Shown here piece by piece: positions 7,724 through 16,049 of a stretch of DNA of 46,959 nucleotides (position 1 is its first letter; each line of letters begins with the position of its first letter). Made by a program: the position numbers and the translations under genes. The notes below the pieces were generated by a model. It saw nothing but the letters and a program-made list of their open reading frames with translations, did not search any database and was not told the origin of the DNA. Source of the stretch: an uncultured Eubacteriales bacterium (GTDB lineage Bacteria; Bacillota; Clostridia; Oscillospirales; Acutalibacteraceae); contig OMXW01000010.1 of NCBI GenBank assembly GCA_900315085.1, forward strand, positions 1-46,959, in the 5' to 3' direction.

Positions 7724-8664
7724 CACGACCACTCCTTTTCCAATGTAATCAGCGAAACCGCGCCGTTTTTATCCTCGCTGAATTTAACGCCCCTGACGCA
7801 TAGTCCGCCGAGCGTTCCGAGCGCGCTGTCATAAACCTTCGCGCGCTTTCCCAACAGACCGATGTGACAGCCAAAGCACTGAAGCTGTAGCACATACGAC
7901 TTTCGGTTGCCGTACTCAATCATTTTGTAAGCCGTTTCAGAGCTTCGGTTGTCGGCGGAGATATCAACATATCTTTGCTTTATGACCGAGGCGCAGTCGG
8001 GATTTGAGTTCAATACAACGGAACGGTACCCTCTGTTTTTGGCGGTTTTTACCCTGACCTCGGACACAAGCGTGTACGGGTTGCGCCTTTCGGTAAGCGA
8101 GAAATAGCCTGTTTTGCCGTCTCCGTCGCCGAAAGACACGGTTTCGTCCTTGGGCAAGCCCTGAAAATATGCCGTGCCTGAAGCCGTTATTTTTGGCATA
8201 CAGCCGTATTCAAGCATGCAGAACCACTCAACTACCTGCCAGTGCGACATACCCTTGTTAATCCTCAGTCTGCCGTTCAGCGCATTTTTTCCGCCGTCCG
8301 CAAGCGAAATATCAAACGGCTGCAGATGGCGGCGGTACATCAGCTCCACGGAGGGGTTGTTGTAGTCGAGCGGCTCCGCCTCGTTGTCGAGCAGCAGAGC
8401 CGCCATGCTTCTTGCGCAGATTTTCATTGTTTCCGCGCCGCCTTTTCTTTCGCTGATGACGCTGTCTATTATTCCGCGAAATACCGTTTGTCCGTTGTAC
8501 TCCGCCGAAATTCGATAAGCGTTAACGGCGGTTTCCCTGCTGTATTCGGCAATGATCCTGAGACTGTCTGCAGGCACCGAAATATCGCAGTCGGTGACCG
8601 CCGAAAATATTCCTTTCAGCTCATGGCGAGAGCCGTCCTTATACACCGCGTAATATCTCAGCAC
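7723..8664 (-). CDS. Tail hub protein (gpD / XkdQ-like)
   Basis: A 313-residue protein in the position of XkdQ of PBSX or gpD/gp44 of P2/Mu, the hub between tube and spike. It starts MLRYYAVYKDGSRHEL and has the expected first-domain pattern (CDISVPADSLRI, FRGIIDSV), a central helical part with RRHLQPFDI and GMSHWQVVEWFCML, and a C-terminal domain ending in ITLEKEW. The family is poorly conserved in sequence; order and domain layout give the call. Start ATG 8664 overlaps the LysM gene end by 7 bases. Confidence 0.7.
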   Translation of the reverse strand: MLRYYAVYKDGSRHELKGIFSAVTDCDISVPADSLRIIAEYSRETAVNAYRISAEYNGQTVFRGIIDSVISERKGGAETMKICARSMAALLLDNEAEPLDYNNPSVELMYRRHLQPFDISLADGGKNALNGRLRINKGMSHWQVVEWFCMLEYGCMPKITASGTAYFQGLPKDETVSFGDGDGKTGYFSLTERRNPYTLVSEVRVKTAKNRGYRSVVLNSNPDCASVIKQRYVDISADNRSSETAYKMIEYGNRKSYVLQLQCFGCHIGLLGKRAKVYDSALGTLGGLCVRGVKFSEDKNGAVSLITLEKEWS

Positions 8665-9173
8665 AGCCTGACCGCCTTTCCCGCGATCACCTCGTCGGGT
8701 CGCCTGAATTCGGGATTGAGCTCAAGCATGGTTTCAATTGCCACCCTGAATTTATACGACACGTCCCACAAACACTCGCCGTCGGCAAGCGCGTACATAA
8801 CAGGCTTGTCCGCGTGCTTTTTCTCCATGACCTCGCGGAATACAAACTCGTATTCAAGCAGGTCGGGCTTTGGCGCGGCTGTGATTTTAAGGCTTTCAAA
8901 AACCGCGTACACGGGGCTGAGCTTTGCTATGCTCAATATTCCGCTTCCGCCCTCACGGAACAGCTCAAACAGCCTTTGGAACTGCTCAAGGCAGTCCTCT
9001 CCGAAAAGCTCGCCCTTACCCTTAATTCTCAGGTTTTTTCTGCCTGTGCTCTGAATGTACGAGCCGCCGCCCGGAGAGCCTTTTTCGCTTATGTATTTGT
9101 CGCAGGTAAAGCTGAGCTCGCGCGGATTGTGGTGCCAGCTTACACCCTTGAATCTCATGTTCGCAAGCTTCAA
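8658..9173 (-). CDS. LysM-domain tail protein (XkdP-like)
   Basis: A 171-residue baseplate protein with a C-terminal LysM domain at about 124-171 (YALADGECLWDVSYKF, LNPEF, PDEVIAGKAVRL). The N-terminal part (GVSWHHNPRELSF, GRKNLRIKGKGELFGEDC) resembles the tail-protein domain found before LysM in XkdP and related proteins. These sit where tube and baseplate meet and may bind peptidoglycan or the tape measure end. The start is a TTG at 9173 with AGGAGG eight bases upstream inside the previous small gene. In PBSX the gene just upstream is the tape measure; here it is a 41-codon gene instead. Confidence 0.75.
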   Translation of the reverse strand: MKLANMRFKGVSWHHNPRELSFTCDKYISEKGSPGGGSYIQSTGRKNLRIKGKGELFGEDCLEQFQRLFELFREGGSGILSIAKLSPVYAVFESLKITAAPKPDLLEYEFVFREVMEKKHADKPVMYALADGECLWDVSYKFRVAIETMLELNPEFRRPDEVIAGKAVRLC

Positions 9174-9299
9174 CTAAACGACCTCCTCTTCCTCGCTGAG
9201 CCTTCTGCTGTAGCGCATGCTTTCCTGTTCAAGCAGCTCGCTAAGGCTTTCAACGTCGTAAAAGTCCGTTGTATCAAAGCCGTAATTTTCATCATTCAT
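9174..9299 (-). CDS. Small acidic protein (41 aa) at the usual tape-measure position
   Basis: Not recognised. The ATG at 9299 has AAGGAG eight bases upstream, overlaps the end of the previous gene by 8 bases and ends one base before the LysM start, so it has all signs of a translated, coupled gene. The product is acidic and helical in character: MNDENYGFDTTDFYDVESLS, then a SELLEQESMRYSRRLSEEEE-like end. In related phages this position holds tail-assembly chaperones (often acidic and made by frameshifting) and the tape measure. It might be a chaperone remnant or a short replacement; I cannot decide. Confidence 0.6.
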   Translation of the reverse strand: MNDENYGFDTTDFYDVESLSELLEQESMRYSRRLSEEEEVV

Positions 9300-9657
9300 T
9301 TTCAACACTCCTTCTGCGCGCTTCAATTGTCACTGTGTGAAGCGCCGCGCCGTCGGGCGGGATTTTGACCGAGATACTCTCAGTCGAGCACTCACCAAAG
9401 CTCACCGACGTATTTCCGCAGCTTATTTGTACCGATTCAAGCTCTACGCCCTCAAGCGGCGCAAGACTGCCGCTTTCAAGCGTGAGCTTGATTTTATACA
9501 CCGTGTTTTTCTGCTCCGCGACGGGGATATCGCTGAGGTATTCCTCAATTTTTTTGACAGTGCTTTTGTCCGCGATTTCAGCCGAGTGAACTCCGCCGAG
9601 AATTTCGCCGTTGACTCTTATTTTGACCTCACTGCCCTTTACAAAATCAAACGGCAT
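9292..9657 (-). CDS. Small beta-rich tail protein, possibly tail-tube-like
   Basis: A 121-residue protein starting MPFDFVKGSEVKIRVNGE. It has the order strand (VKIRVNGEILGGV), SAEIADKSTVKKIEEYLSD, VYKIKLTLES, VQISCGNTSVSFGEC, VTIEARRR. This is like a group of small Firmicutes phage tube or tube-initiator proteins, in which a strand-turn-strand start and a final strand ending in basic residues are common. The ATG at 9657 is preceded by GGAGAGG and follows the previous stop by a single base. If it is a tube, no separate sheath gene accompanies it. Assignment is tentative. Confidence 0.45.
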   Translation of the reverse strand: MPFDFVKGSEVKIRVNGEILGGVHSAEIADKSTVKKIEEYLSDIPVAEQKNTVYKIKLTLESGSLAPLEGVELESVQISCGNTSVSFGECSTESISVKIPPDGAALHTVTIEARRRSVENE

Positions 9658-9658
9658 G

Positions 9659-10093
9659 CTACACCGCCTCTCCGCTTGCGCAAAATTCAAGCTTACAGCT
9701 CACCGTTCGGTACACAGCGTCGGAGTTTGGGTCAAAGCCGATTGCCGACGCGGTGACCGAGCTGATGTTCAGCTCATTTTTGGATTCGCTGAGCGTGCTG
9801 ATTATCTCGCCTGCAAGCTCCGACAAACCGCTGCCGTTTTCCTCAGCCGGAGCGAACAACCTGATTTCAACACCGGCTGAATAGACCTCTCCCCTAATCG
9901 ATGACGACATATAGCCGCCAACATAGCTTTTGCTGAGCTTTACGTCGGTGATGCACACGGCGGCAAGCCAGCCGTCAATAGGGCTTTCAAGCTGATTTGA
10001 GCTGTATTCCCTGACAAAGCGAATTCCTGAAAGCGCACTGTTTTCCTTTAAGCGCGCAACGATTCTGTCAACCTCTGCCTTGATCCGATTCAT
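9659..10093 (-). CDS. Putative tail terminator / completion protein
   Basis: A 144-residue protein starting MNRIKAEVDRIVARLKE, with an N-terminal amphipathic helix and then alternating strands (WLAAVCITDVKL, AGVEIRLFAPAE, YRTVSCKLEF). Position between head connectors and the tube-like gene, size and secondary structure fit a tail terminator that caps the tube. The ATG at 10093 is chosen because GGAGG lies six bases upstream; longer in-frame starts lie within the previous gene. It overlaps that gene by 26 bases. No motif proves the function. Confidence 0.5.
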   Translation of the reverse strand: MNRIKAEVDRIVARLKENSALSGIRFVREYSSNQLESPIDGWLAAVCITDVKLSKSYVGGYMSSSIRGEVYSAGVEIRLFAPAEENGSGLSELAGEIISTLSESKNELNISSVTASAIGFDPNSDAVYRTVSCKLEFCASGEAV

Positions 10094-10436
10094 AATCATC
10101 CTCCGCTCTTTCGCCAAACGGCGTGAGGATCGCCCACTCATAAAGCGGAAAATCCTTGATGTAATAGGTTTCGCTCCTTTTAACAATATATTTATTGCCG
10201 TGAGTTTCTATTACAGATTTATTCTCGACCAGCCTGTGATTTGCGCTACCGATATACAGATATTTTTCACGCCTGTTCCTGCCGAGAACATGATACTGCC
10301 CTCCGATATAAATGCGGTTGCGGTAACGCAGAGGCTCAACGAACGCGCTTGTGTTCACGGTGTCGCCGTTGTGCTCAATTTTGACCTTTGAACCGTATCT
10401 TTTGATTGTCTCGCCAACCGAATTAAATATGCTCAT
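10068..10436 (-). CDS. Putative head closure / head-tail connector protein
   Basis: A 122-residue protein, MSIFNSVGETIKRYGSKVKI..., rich in beta strands and basic Tyr/Arg patches (RYRNRIYIGGQYHVLGRNRR). It sits between the gp6-like adaptor and the tail terminator, where head-closure (stopper) proteins are found. Its start forms a TAATG overlap with the previous stop. The strand-rich pattern with VKIEHNG near the start is common for such stoppers, but the call depends mainly on order. Confidence 0.5.
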   Translation of the reverse strand: MSIFNSVGETIKRYGSKVKIEHNGDTVNTSAFVEPLRYRNRIYIGGQYHVLGRNRREKYLYIGSANHRLVENKSVIETHGNKYIVKRSETYYIKDFPLYEWAILTPFGERAEDDYESDQGRG

Positions 10437-10792
10437 TAAATCACCCTGCCAAACAAGAATTCATCGCCGCGTATTAAATCGCCCGATTCAGCCAGCAGAC
10501 CTTTCCACAATTCCTCCGCTTTTCTGCCCTGAGGGGCGGACGAGGTGATGTGTACCTCGCCCGCCGTAAAGGCTGAAACGTTGTTTTCATTGCACTTGCA
10601 GTAGGTTTTGTAGGCGTAAGCCGCCGTAAGCAGCTCAATACGCTTCTGCTGTGAAGCGTCGGGGTTTTCAATCAGCAGCCTGCGGTTTATGTATTCACCG
10701 GCGTCATCGATTATTGTTCGCCATGAAGCTGCCTCACTTTTTTCGATTCCGCAAAGCAGGGCAAAGCGTTCCATAACATTTGCAATGTTCAA
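10436..10792 (-). CDS. Putative head-tail adaptor (gp6-like)
   Basis: About 118 residues, mostly helical (MERFALLCGIEKSEAASWRTI, IDDAGEYINRRL, RIELLTAAYAYKTYC), like the DNA-packaging adaptor family that binds the portal. A TTG at 10792 has GGAGG seven bases upstream and gives MNIANVMERF. Longer open sequence upstream overlaps the capsid gene and is not needed. It lies 16 bases after the capsid stop. Confidence 0.6.
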   Translation of the reverse strand: MNIANVMERFALLCGIEKSEAASWRTIIDDAGEYINRRLLIENPDASQQKRIELLTAAYAYKTYCKCNENNVSAFTAGEVHITSSAPQGRKAEELWKGLLAESGDLIRGDEFLFGRVI

Positions 10793-10808
10793 ACAACCGC
10801 CTCCGTCA

Positions 10809-11813
10809 TCAGGAAAGTGTTTTTGCTGCTTCTGTAAAGATTTTGGCAAAGCCCGCTGTGCAGGTGATTGCCGCGCGTTCGAGCTGACGGTCGATGAGCT
10901 TGTCGTAATCGGTTACAACGCCGCCTGCCTGAACCATTTCAAGCGCGCAGTTTTTGTCAAGACCGATAACCTTGCCGCTTGTCATTTCGGGAGCGTGAAG
11001 CAGTGACGCGCCGAGGGGAGTCACCATTTTGCCCGTGCCCTGGAAGTCAAGGCCTGCCTTTGCGTCCTGCATCTGGGTGAGCGCGAGGATTTTCTGCATT
11101 TCGGCTGTGGGCGCGAGGATAGTGTTGAGCTCATAGGGGCTCATGTTTGCCCAGAGCTTTACAAGGTCGTCGTAGGTGATCGTACCCGATGTTGCAACAG
11201 CCACATTGTCGGCGGCGTTGTTGTTGCCGTCGCCGTTGAGGAGCACGTCGATTGCGTCCTTGAGCTGCGCTCTGGCGATATACGCGCCGATCTGATTAAG
11301 AGTTACCGTGAACAGATCAAGACGCTGGAAGCGCAGAGCCTCGTAGGAAGCCACGAGCATTCTGCCGCGCTTGTGGAGCTTAACAAGGTTTTCTCTTGTC
11401 TTTACGGTCGTCTGAGGGATATACGCGCCCTCTGAAACCATCTTGAGGCTCTTATCGTCCTCTGAGGGAGCGGAAACGATGCTTCTGTAATCCATGCCCT
11501 CGATATCGGTGACGGTCGCCACAAGGTTGGGAAGAATATCAGCGCGCTCCATGCCCTGAAATACCGCTCTGCTCACATACTCGGGAAAGAGCGCCGCGGA
11601 GTTTGAGGTCTGGAAGAACTTTTCAACGCAGTCGCTGCCTCTGCCGCTCACCCTGATATCGTAGCGCTTGAGCTGTCTTGAAAACGCGTCAAGGCCTTCA
11701 AGCGAGGTGCCAACGTAGTTTTCGGACGGGTCAAGAGCCTCAAGCGCGCCCGTAAGGCCGCCCTTACCCTGATACATTCCTTTTTCAATAGTAATATTCT
11801 CAAAATTAGCCAT
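10809..11813 (-). CDS. Phage major capsid protein (HK97 fold)
   Basis: A 334-residue protein with the expected layout: an N-terminal arm (MANFENITIEKGMY), an E-loop region around TDIEGMDYRSIVSAPSEDDKSLKMVSEGAYIPQTTVKTRE, a helical spine (LDLFTVTLNQIGAYIARAQLKDAIDVLL) and an A-domain with ILAPTAEMQKIL. It matches capsid proteins of clostridial phages whose protease is a separate gene. The ATG at 11813 has GGAGG seven bases upstream. The frame is intact. Downstream of the decoration protein and upstream of the connectors, as in siphoviruses and myoviruses. Confidence 0.88.
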   Translation of the reverse strand: MANFENITIEKGMYQGKGGLTGALEALDPSENYVGTSLEGLDAFSRQLKRYDIRVSGRGSDCVEKFFQTSNSAALFPEYVSRAVFQGMERADILPNLVATVTDIEGMDYRSIVSAPSEDDKSLKMVSEGAYIPQTTVKTRENLVKLHKRGRMLVASYEALRFQRLDLFTVTLNQIGAYIARAQLKDAIDVLLNGDGNNNAADNVAVATSGTITYDDLVKLWANMSPYELNTILAPTAEMQKILALTQMQDAKAGLDFQGTGKMVTPLGASLLHAPEMTSGKVIGLDKNCALEMVQAGGVVTDYDKLIDRQLERAAITCTAGFAKIFTEAAKTLS

Positions 11814-11830
11814 ATTATTACCTCCGTTAA

Positions 11831-12166
11831 TTAAAGAATTACTCCGACTTCTGTTGCGGTTGAATTTACCACCAGAAGCTCTCTGCCGTTTTCATTTACG
11901 GCAGCCTTGCCTGCCGCTGTTGCGGCGAGCTTTTTGTAGCCGACTGCAATCTTTGAGGTTGCGCCGAACACGGCGTAGCCGGCAATCTGAACAGCCGCGT
12001 AGCCGTTGCGTACTCCTACGCAGATTCCGCAGAACGGCTCGTTTGCGCCGCACTTTGCCACGGTACCGTCCGCGCTTACCTTTACGGGGATCCCCGCCTC
12101 GGTAACCGATGAGTCGGCAATAAAGGTCAATACATTTTCTCCTGCACCGTTAAAATTTACATTCAT
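11831..12166 (-). CDS. Capsid decoration / cement-like protein
   Basis: A 111-residue beta-rich protein between protease and capsid genes: a repeated pattern of short strands (GIPVKVSADGTVAKCG, GICVGVRNGYAAVQIAGYAVFGAT, KIAVGYKKLAATAAGKAAV). This is like DUF2190-type or related cement proteins that cover capsid three-fold sites. ATG 12166 is chosen because GGAGG lies nine bases upstream; a TTG at 12172 is too close. Function from order and composition only. Confidence 0.6.
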   Translation of the reverse strand: MNVNFNGAGENVLTFIADSSVTEAGIPVKVSADGTVAKCGANEPFCGICVGVRNGYAAVQIAGYAVFGATSKIAVGYKKLAATAAGKAAVNENGRELLVVNSTATEVGVIL

Positions 12167-12181
12167 ATTCAAATACCTCCG

Positions 12182-13162
12182 TTAAATTGTAAACTGACCG
12201 TTTGAAACGGTTTTTTTGCTTTTGGCGTAAAGCTGTGGAACGGGCGCGAAGCTTTCGTCAAGCTTCTTTTCATACGCGTTTTTGAACTCGCAGAGCTGAG
12301 CCACGTTCATTGTTTTTGCCAAAGCCTCCATTGTATCGCGCGAGATTTCGGGCTGTACCGCCGCGGAAAGTCTGAGCACCTCGCTGGTAAGACTGTCGCG
12401 GTAATATACGCCGTCCTTTGCGCTCTGCTTCAGAGTTTCGATGTAGCCCATAAGCTTTTCGCACTCGCCTCCGCTCAGTGTAACCGTGCGGTTTTCGCCG
12501 AGCTTTTTCATAATACCTTCCATATTTACTTCCTTTCCGTAAACTGACTTTACAACGCCCGCCTCCTTTTGGGCAGGCACTGCCACAAAGCTGAATTCGT
12601 AAGCGTCATACGGGGCGATAAGCTCGCCGCAGCAGAGCTTGCCCGAGTAGGTCTCGCCCTTTTTGTGGGTGCAAACCGCGATATCCTCGCCGCATACGCT
12701 GCATTTTACACTTTTTACCGCGCAGCCTACGCTCACCTCGCGCAGTATTCCGCTGTCAATGTCAAGAATCAGCTTTTCATTTTCGGGACATCTGGGCATA
12801 TATGCCCTTGCCTTTAGTCTGAAATAGTCGTCGCCTGTCGCGGTTTTTCTGCCCTCAACCGCTTCAACGCCGCACCGAAAGATGCGCGCGGTCTGATTTT
12901 TTGCCGTGGGATCATGGTCAAAAATGCCCGTCTTTCCCACAAAAAGCTTTTCAAGGGCAAACAGCGACTCAACGGTAAAACGCTCTCCGTCACGGTCAAC
13001 GTCGTTGTCGCACAGCGTTACCGAAAAGACGTACACGTCCTGTGCGCCGAGCGGCTTTCGGGTGTAGGCGTTAATGAGCTCAAGCTCATTTTCGCTCACA
13101 GCTCCGCTGTCACCCTCCGCCGCGTCTACCGACGCGCTTTTTGTTACCTGATTGTCAGTCAT
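12182..13162 (-). CDS. Prohead serine protease fused to scaffold-like C-terminus
   Basis: About 326 residues. The N-terminal half has the protease pattern: a VFSVTLCDNDVDRDGE strand, His in GIFDHDP, and Ser in LREVSVGCAV. A Cys-rich insertion follows (CSVCGEDIAVCTH, then KLCCGE), probably a zinc site, as in many clostridial phage proteases. The second half (after about 215) is helical and rich in charged residues, typical of a scaffold that the protease digests. The ATG at 13162 is seven bases from GGGAGG; ATG 13165 is adjacent. It overlaps the portal end by a few bases. Confidence 0.75.
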   Translation of the reverse strand: MTDNQVTKSASVDAAEGDSGAVSENELELINAYTRKPLGAQDVYVFSVTLCDNDVDRDGERFTVESLFALEKLFVGKTGIFDHDPTAKNQTARIFRCGVEAVEGRKTATGDDYFRLKARAYMPRCPENEKLILDIDSGILREVSVGCAVKSVKCSVCGEDIAVCTHKKGETYSGKLCCGELIAPYDAYEFSFVAVPAQKEAGVVKSVYGKEVNMEGIMKKLGENRTVTLSGGECEKLMGYIETLKQSAKDGVYYRDSLTSEVLRLSAAVQPEISRDTMEALAKTMNVAQLCEFKNAYEKKLDESFAPVPQLYAKSKKTVSNGQFTI

Positions 13163-14303
13163 CATCTACCTCCCAACCGATTTCCTTTTCAATCTGCATT
13201 GCGCGGGCGTTGTTCAGCCGTGCCTGTGAAAGCTCGACCGTATCCTGAAGATTAATGTCGTCCCAGACAACGCGAACGCCGCATGTATAGCCGTTAAGCC
13301 GCAAATGCAGACCTACTATTTTTCTTATTGCGGGCTCAACTGCCGCGCGGTAATATTCGAGCTCGCTCGTCAGAATATCCGCCTGCTGCTCGCTCATTCG
13401 CTCGGTGCTCGACCATGAGATACCAAGCAGGAACGGCGGTATTCCGAGCTTGCTGAGAATCTGTTCAAGCACAGCTCTGAGCGGAACCTCGCAGTCGGGG
13501 ATTTCCGCGTCCGCGCCGATTGCCTTTATGCTTACGTTTCCAACCGAAACAAAGTCGCAAACGCTGTCGCTGCGTATTGCCTTTTTCCATTCGTCCGCAA
13601 TCTGACGCGCGCTTTCCTCGCTGAAGGTTTCACCGTCGTCGGGATTGTAGGTGACGGCAAATCTGACGTCGCCCACGCGCTCCCAGTTGTTCTTGACCGA
13701 GCCGAATATTTTGAGCAGGACCTCGCTCATGAACGGCAGTCCGCTGATGAGCGACTTGCCTCTTACCATGCCGGGCTTCTGATTGAGCAGTGAGCAAATC
13801 ACCAAGCTCTGATTTTTTACGGGCTTGACGCCGTCGCTGTCGTTTAAGTAAACCACAGGCGAGAGCGGAGAGCCGCCCGACCTGATTTCAACATCGTTCA
13901 GGCTGGCGTTATATACCGCCGCAACTCCTGTTCGTCCGCGGTCCAAAATCATCTCGCCCACAGCCTCGCCGTAGGTCAGCAGGCTGTCAAGATAGCTGTA
14001 GGCAAAGCTGTTAAGACCGAGCGCGGTGCCGTTTGACTGCACGTTTTTCACGAATTCATTTGCGATATGGCTGCTGTCGCGGTTGTCTGTTTCAACCTTG
14101 AAGCTGCCTATAAGTCTGATTATTTTTTCAACGGCGGCGTCGATTATAGGCACAGCCTCTCTCATTGACTCATACAGCGCGCGCTCCGCCCTGCTCTGGT
14201 ACTCGGTTGCCGCCGCTCCCAAAAAGCCGACCTGCTGCTTGTTTTTAGGCACTGTCTGCACAAGCGGTTTTGAGGTACCGCCGCGCTTTTTTCTGCCAAA
14301 CAT
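13155..14303 (-). CDS. Phage portal protein
   Basis: A 382-residue portal, the dodecameric channel of the capsid. Features: a basic start MFGRKKRGG, a helical clip region with EAVPIIDAAVEKIIRLI, YSYLDSLLTYGEAVGEM, and a GIPPFLLGISWSSTERMSEQQADI stretch, the usual C-terminal portal signature. The ATG at 14303 has a full AGGAGG site; a longer in-frame start at 14330 lies within terL and is not needed. The gene is intact. Confidence 0.88.
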   Translation of the reverse strand: MFGRKKRGGTSKPLVQTVPKNKQQVGFLGAAATEYQSRAERALYESMREAVPIIDAAVEKIIRLIGSFKVETDNRDSSHIANEFVKNVQSNGTALGLNSFAYSYLDSLLTYGEAVGEMILDRGRTGVAAVYNASLNDVEIRSGGSPLSPVVYLNDSDGVKPVKNQSLVICSLLNQKPGMVRGKSLISGLPFMSEVLLKIFGSVKNNWERVGDVRFAVTYNPDDGETFSEESARQIADEWKKAIRSDSVCDFVSVGNVSIKAIGADAEIPDCEVPLRAVLEQILSKLGIPPFLLGISWSSTERMSEQQADILTSELEYYRAAVEPAIRKIVGLHLRLNGYTCGVRVVWDDINLQDTVELSQARLNNARAMQIEKEIGWEVDDD

Positions 14304-14313
14304 ACACTTCCTC

Positions 14314-15568
14314 CTATCTGTCGGCGGCAATCGCTATTGCGCCCCTGCCGCCGTCCATTGCTGTTGTAACAAAATATCGGATATCGTCCATGGCGTGGTC
14401 GTTTTCCTTTACGGGAGCGTCCTCGCGCCTTGCGCTGTCCCACTTGTAGAGCGAGAATTCACGCCGAGCCGCGCGGCAGTTTTCACAGATTTTTATACTG
14501 CCGTCCTTTAGTGCCTGAGATACCCTGCGTATTCCGTTTACAACGCTGTTGTTCGCGGGCTTTACGGCAAACCGCCTGTGACGTCTGATCACCTCAATAA
14601 AGCTTGCCGCCGAGGGATCGGCAACGAGAACACTCACCTTTTTGTCACCCGCAAGATCGCATATCGCGTTGTAGTGCTCCTCGTCCGTGCGCTGAAATCC
14701 CTCCTTGCGCGAATCAAAGTAGTATTCGTCAAGCCTGTACCATACGCCGTCTTGTCTGCCCCAAAGCCCTGCGGAGGTAGGATTTACTGTTCCGTAGTCG
14801 CACGAAATCACATATCGGTCAAACTTACCGTCGGGCTTTTTGCAGTACATATCCTCGCGCGCCATAAACGGATAAACCGCGCCGTATACCGCTACCCATT
14901 TTCCGAGCACGAACCGCTCGTAGAAAACTCCCGAGTACAGCCGCTCGTATCTGCGCCTGACTTTGTCGCTGAGCGAGGGGTTATCATCCATCATGAAGTG
15001 AAGATGAAGCGCGTTTTTCCGCTCTGCGTTTTTTATCCACTCGGTGTAGAACCAGTGCTCGGGGTGCTCGGGATTGCAGTTGAACCAGAACCGCGAGCCC
15101 TGAACCGAGCAGCGCGCCATTGCCTGCCTGTTCAACAAAGGAGCGCGGCATCAACGCGACCTCGTCAAAGAGCACGCCTGCAAGCGTCATGCCCTGAATA
15201 AGCGACGCGGAGCCTTCGTCCTTGCCGCCGAAAAGATAAAACCTGTTTGTAACGCCGCCGTAGCTGACGGTAAGGATGTTGCGGCTCAGCCTGTCCTCGC
15301 AGTGAAAGCCGAGAGAGCTGAGAAGCGGCAAAACAGGAGTGACCATATTGCGCCTTAAAGAGCTGATTGTTTTGCCGCACAGCGCGAAATCCGCGTCCTT
15401 AAAGGCGTAAAAACTCCAGATTATGTAGCTGAGCGACATACAAAAGGTTTTGCCGCTCCTGACCGCTCCGTCGCAGATTATCGCGTCCTTTTGGGTGTCG
15501 GGAGAATTTTGGTGCCACCAGCTCATAACCCTAAGCTGCTTTGGCGAAAATGCTTTAAGACTGTTCAA
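14314..15568 (-). pseudogene. terL: Terminase large subunit, frameshifted by a 4-base duplication
   Basis: The packaging ATPase-nuclease in two frames. The first (15568 to about 15130) carries Walker A (DGAVRSGKTF, near residue 35) and Walker B with catalytic Glu (AGVLFDEVALMPRSFVEQA). The second (about 15138 to 14314) continues with MARCSVQGSRFWFNCNPEHP and the nuclease domain (ISCDYGTVNPTS, VLVADPSAAS, HAMDDIRYFV). The junction reads GAACAGGCAGGCAATGGC on the minus strand. Removing one of the two tandem GGCA units (plus-strand TGCCTGCC, 15121-15128) joins FVEQA directly to MARC, as in intact homologues. The natural protein would be about 416 residues. As written, it is a truncated ATPase. 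An assembly error is less likely for a 4-base repeat but not excluded. Confidence 0.85.
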
Positions 15569-16049
15569 TTTCGCTCACAGCCTTTGCGCCCTGACCGATC
15601 GCGTCAAACAGATTGCTGACGCCTGCGTCCGCTTCACTTTTGCTTTCAAGCTTTTCAAGCGCTTTGAGCCTGTCAAAGAACTTGATTTCCAACATTCCGT
15701 CCTTTGGCTTTTTTATTTCGGAAATCATGAACAAGTCCATAGCCTTTAGCTGCTCAGCGGTAGGGCGCTCAATATAGAGCAGCGAAACCGCGTCGGAAAT
15801 ATTGCCGAACGCCAAGCGCTGATAACCGAGCGAGGCGAGCCGCGCAAACATTTTTTCACGCTGTTCGGTAAGTCTTGAAATCTCGTCAAGGATTTCGGGA
15901 CACGCCATAAGCTTTTCGCCCGCCTTGTCGGGATTTTTAACGTAACCCGCTCTTCTTGCCGCGACCGCAGGGTCGCCCGTACATACAAAGCTTCGGCAAA
16001 ACTCGTCATGTTTGCCTGATAATTTTTTACTGATTAAATCCACCTCCAA
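15555..16049 (-). CDS. terS: Terminase small subunit
   Basis: Up to 164 residues, with the N-terminal helix-turn-helix pattern of the Terminase_2 family (KHDEFCRSFVCTGDPAVAARRAGY, then KNPDKAGEKLMACPEI) and a helical C-terminal part. It recognises phage DNA and stimulates the large subunit. The start is a problem: the first in-frame codon TTG (16049) overlaps the only good Shine-Dalgarno site GGAGG (16047-16043). The codon at normal spacing is ATC (16034-16032), which could be a mutated ATG. It overlaps terL by 14 bases. Confidence 0.75.
   Translation of the reverse strand: MEVDLISKKLSGKHDEFCRSFVCTGDPAVAARRAGYVKNPDKAGEKLMACPEILDEISRLTEQREKMFARLASLGYQRLAFGNISDAVSLLYIERPTAEQLKAMDLFMISEIKKPKDGMLEIKFFDRLKALEKLESKSEADAGVSNLFDAIGQGAKAVSEIEQS

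Noticed and set aside
14314..14330. Longer portal start at 14330 (MPPTDRRKC)
   Set aside because: The start lies within terL and lacks a ribosome site, whereas the ATG at 14303 has a full AGGAGG.
5545..16049. Extracellular contractile injection system or tailocin
   Set aside because: Capsid, portal, protease and terminase genes are present, and no sheath, tube pair or AAA+ ATPase typical of such systems is seen.
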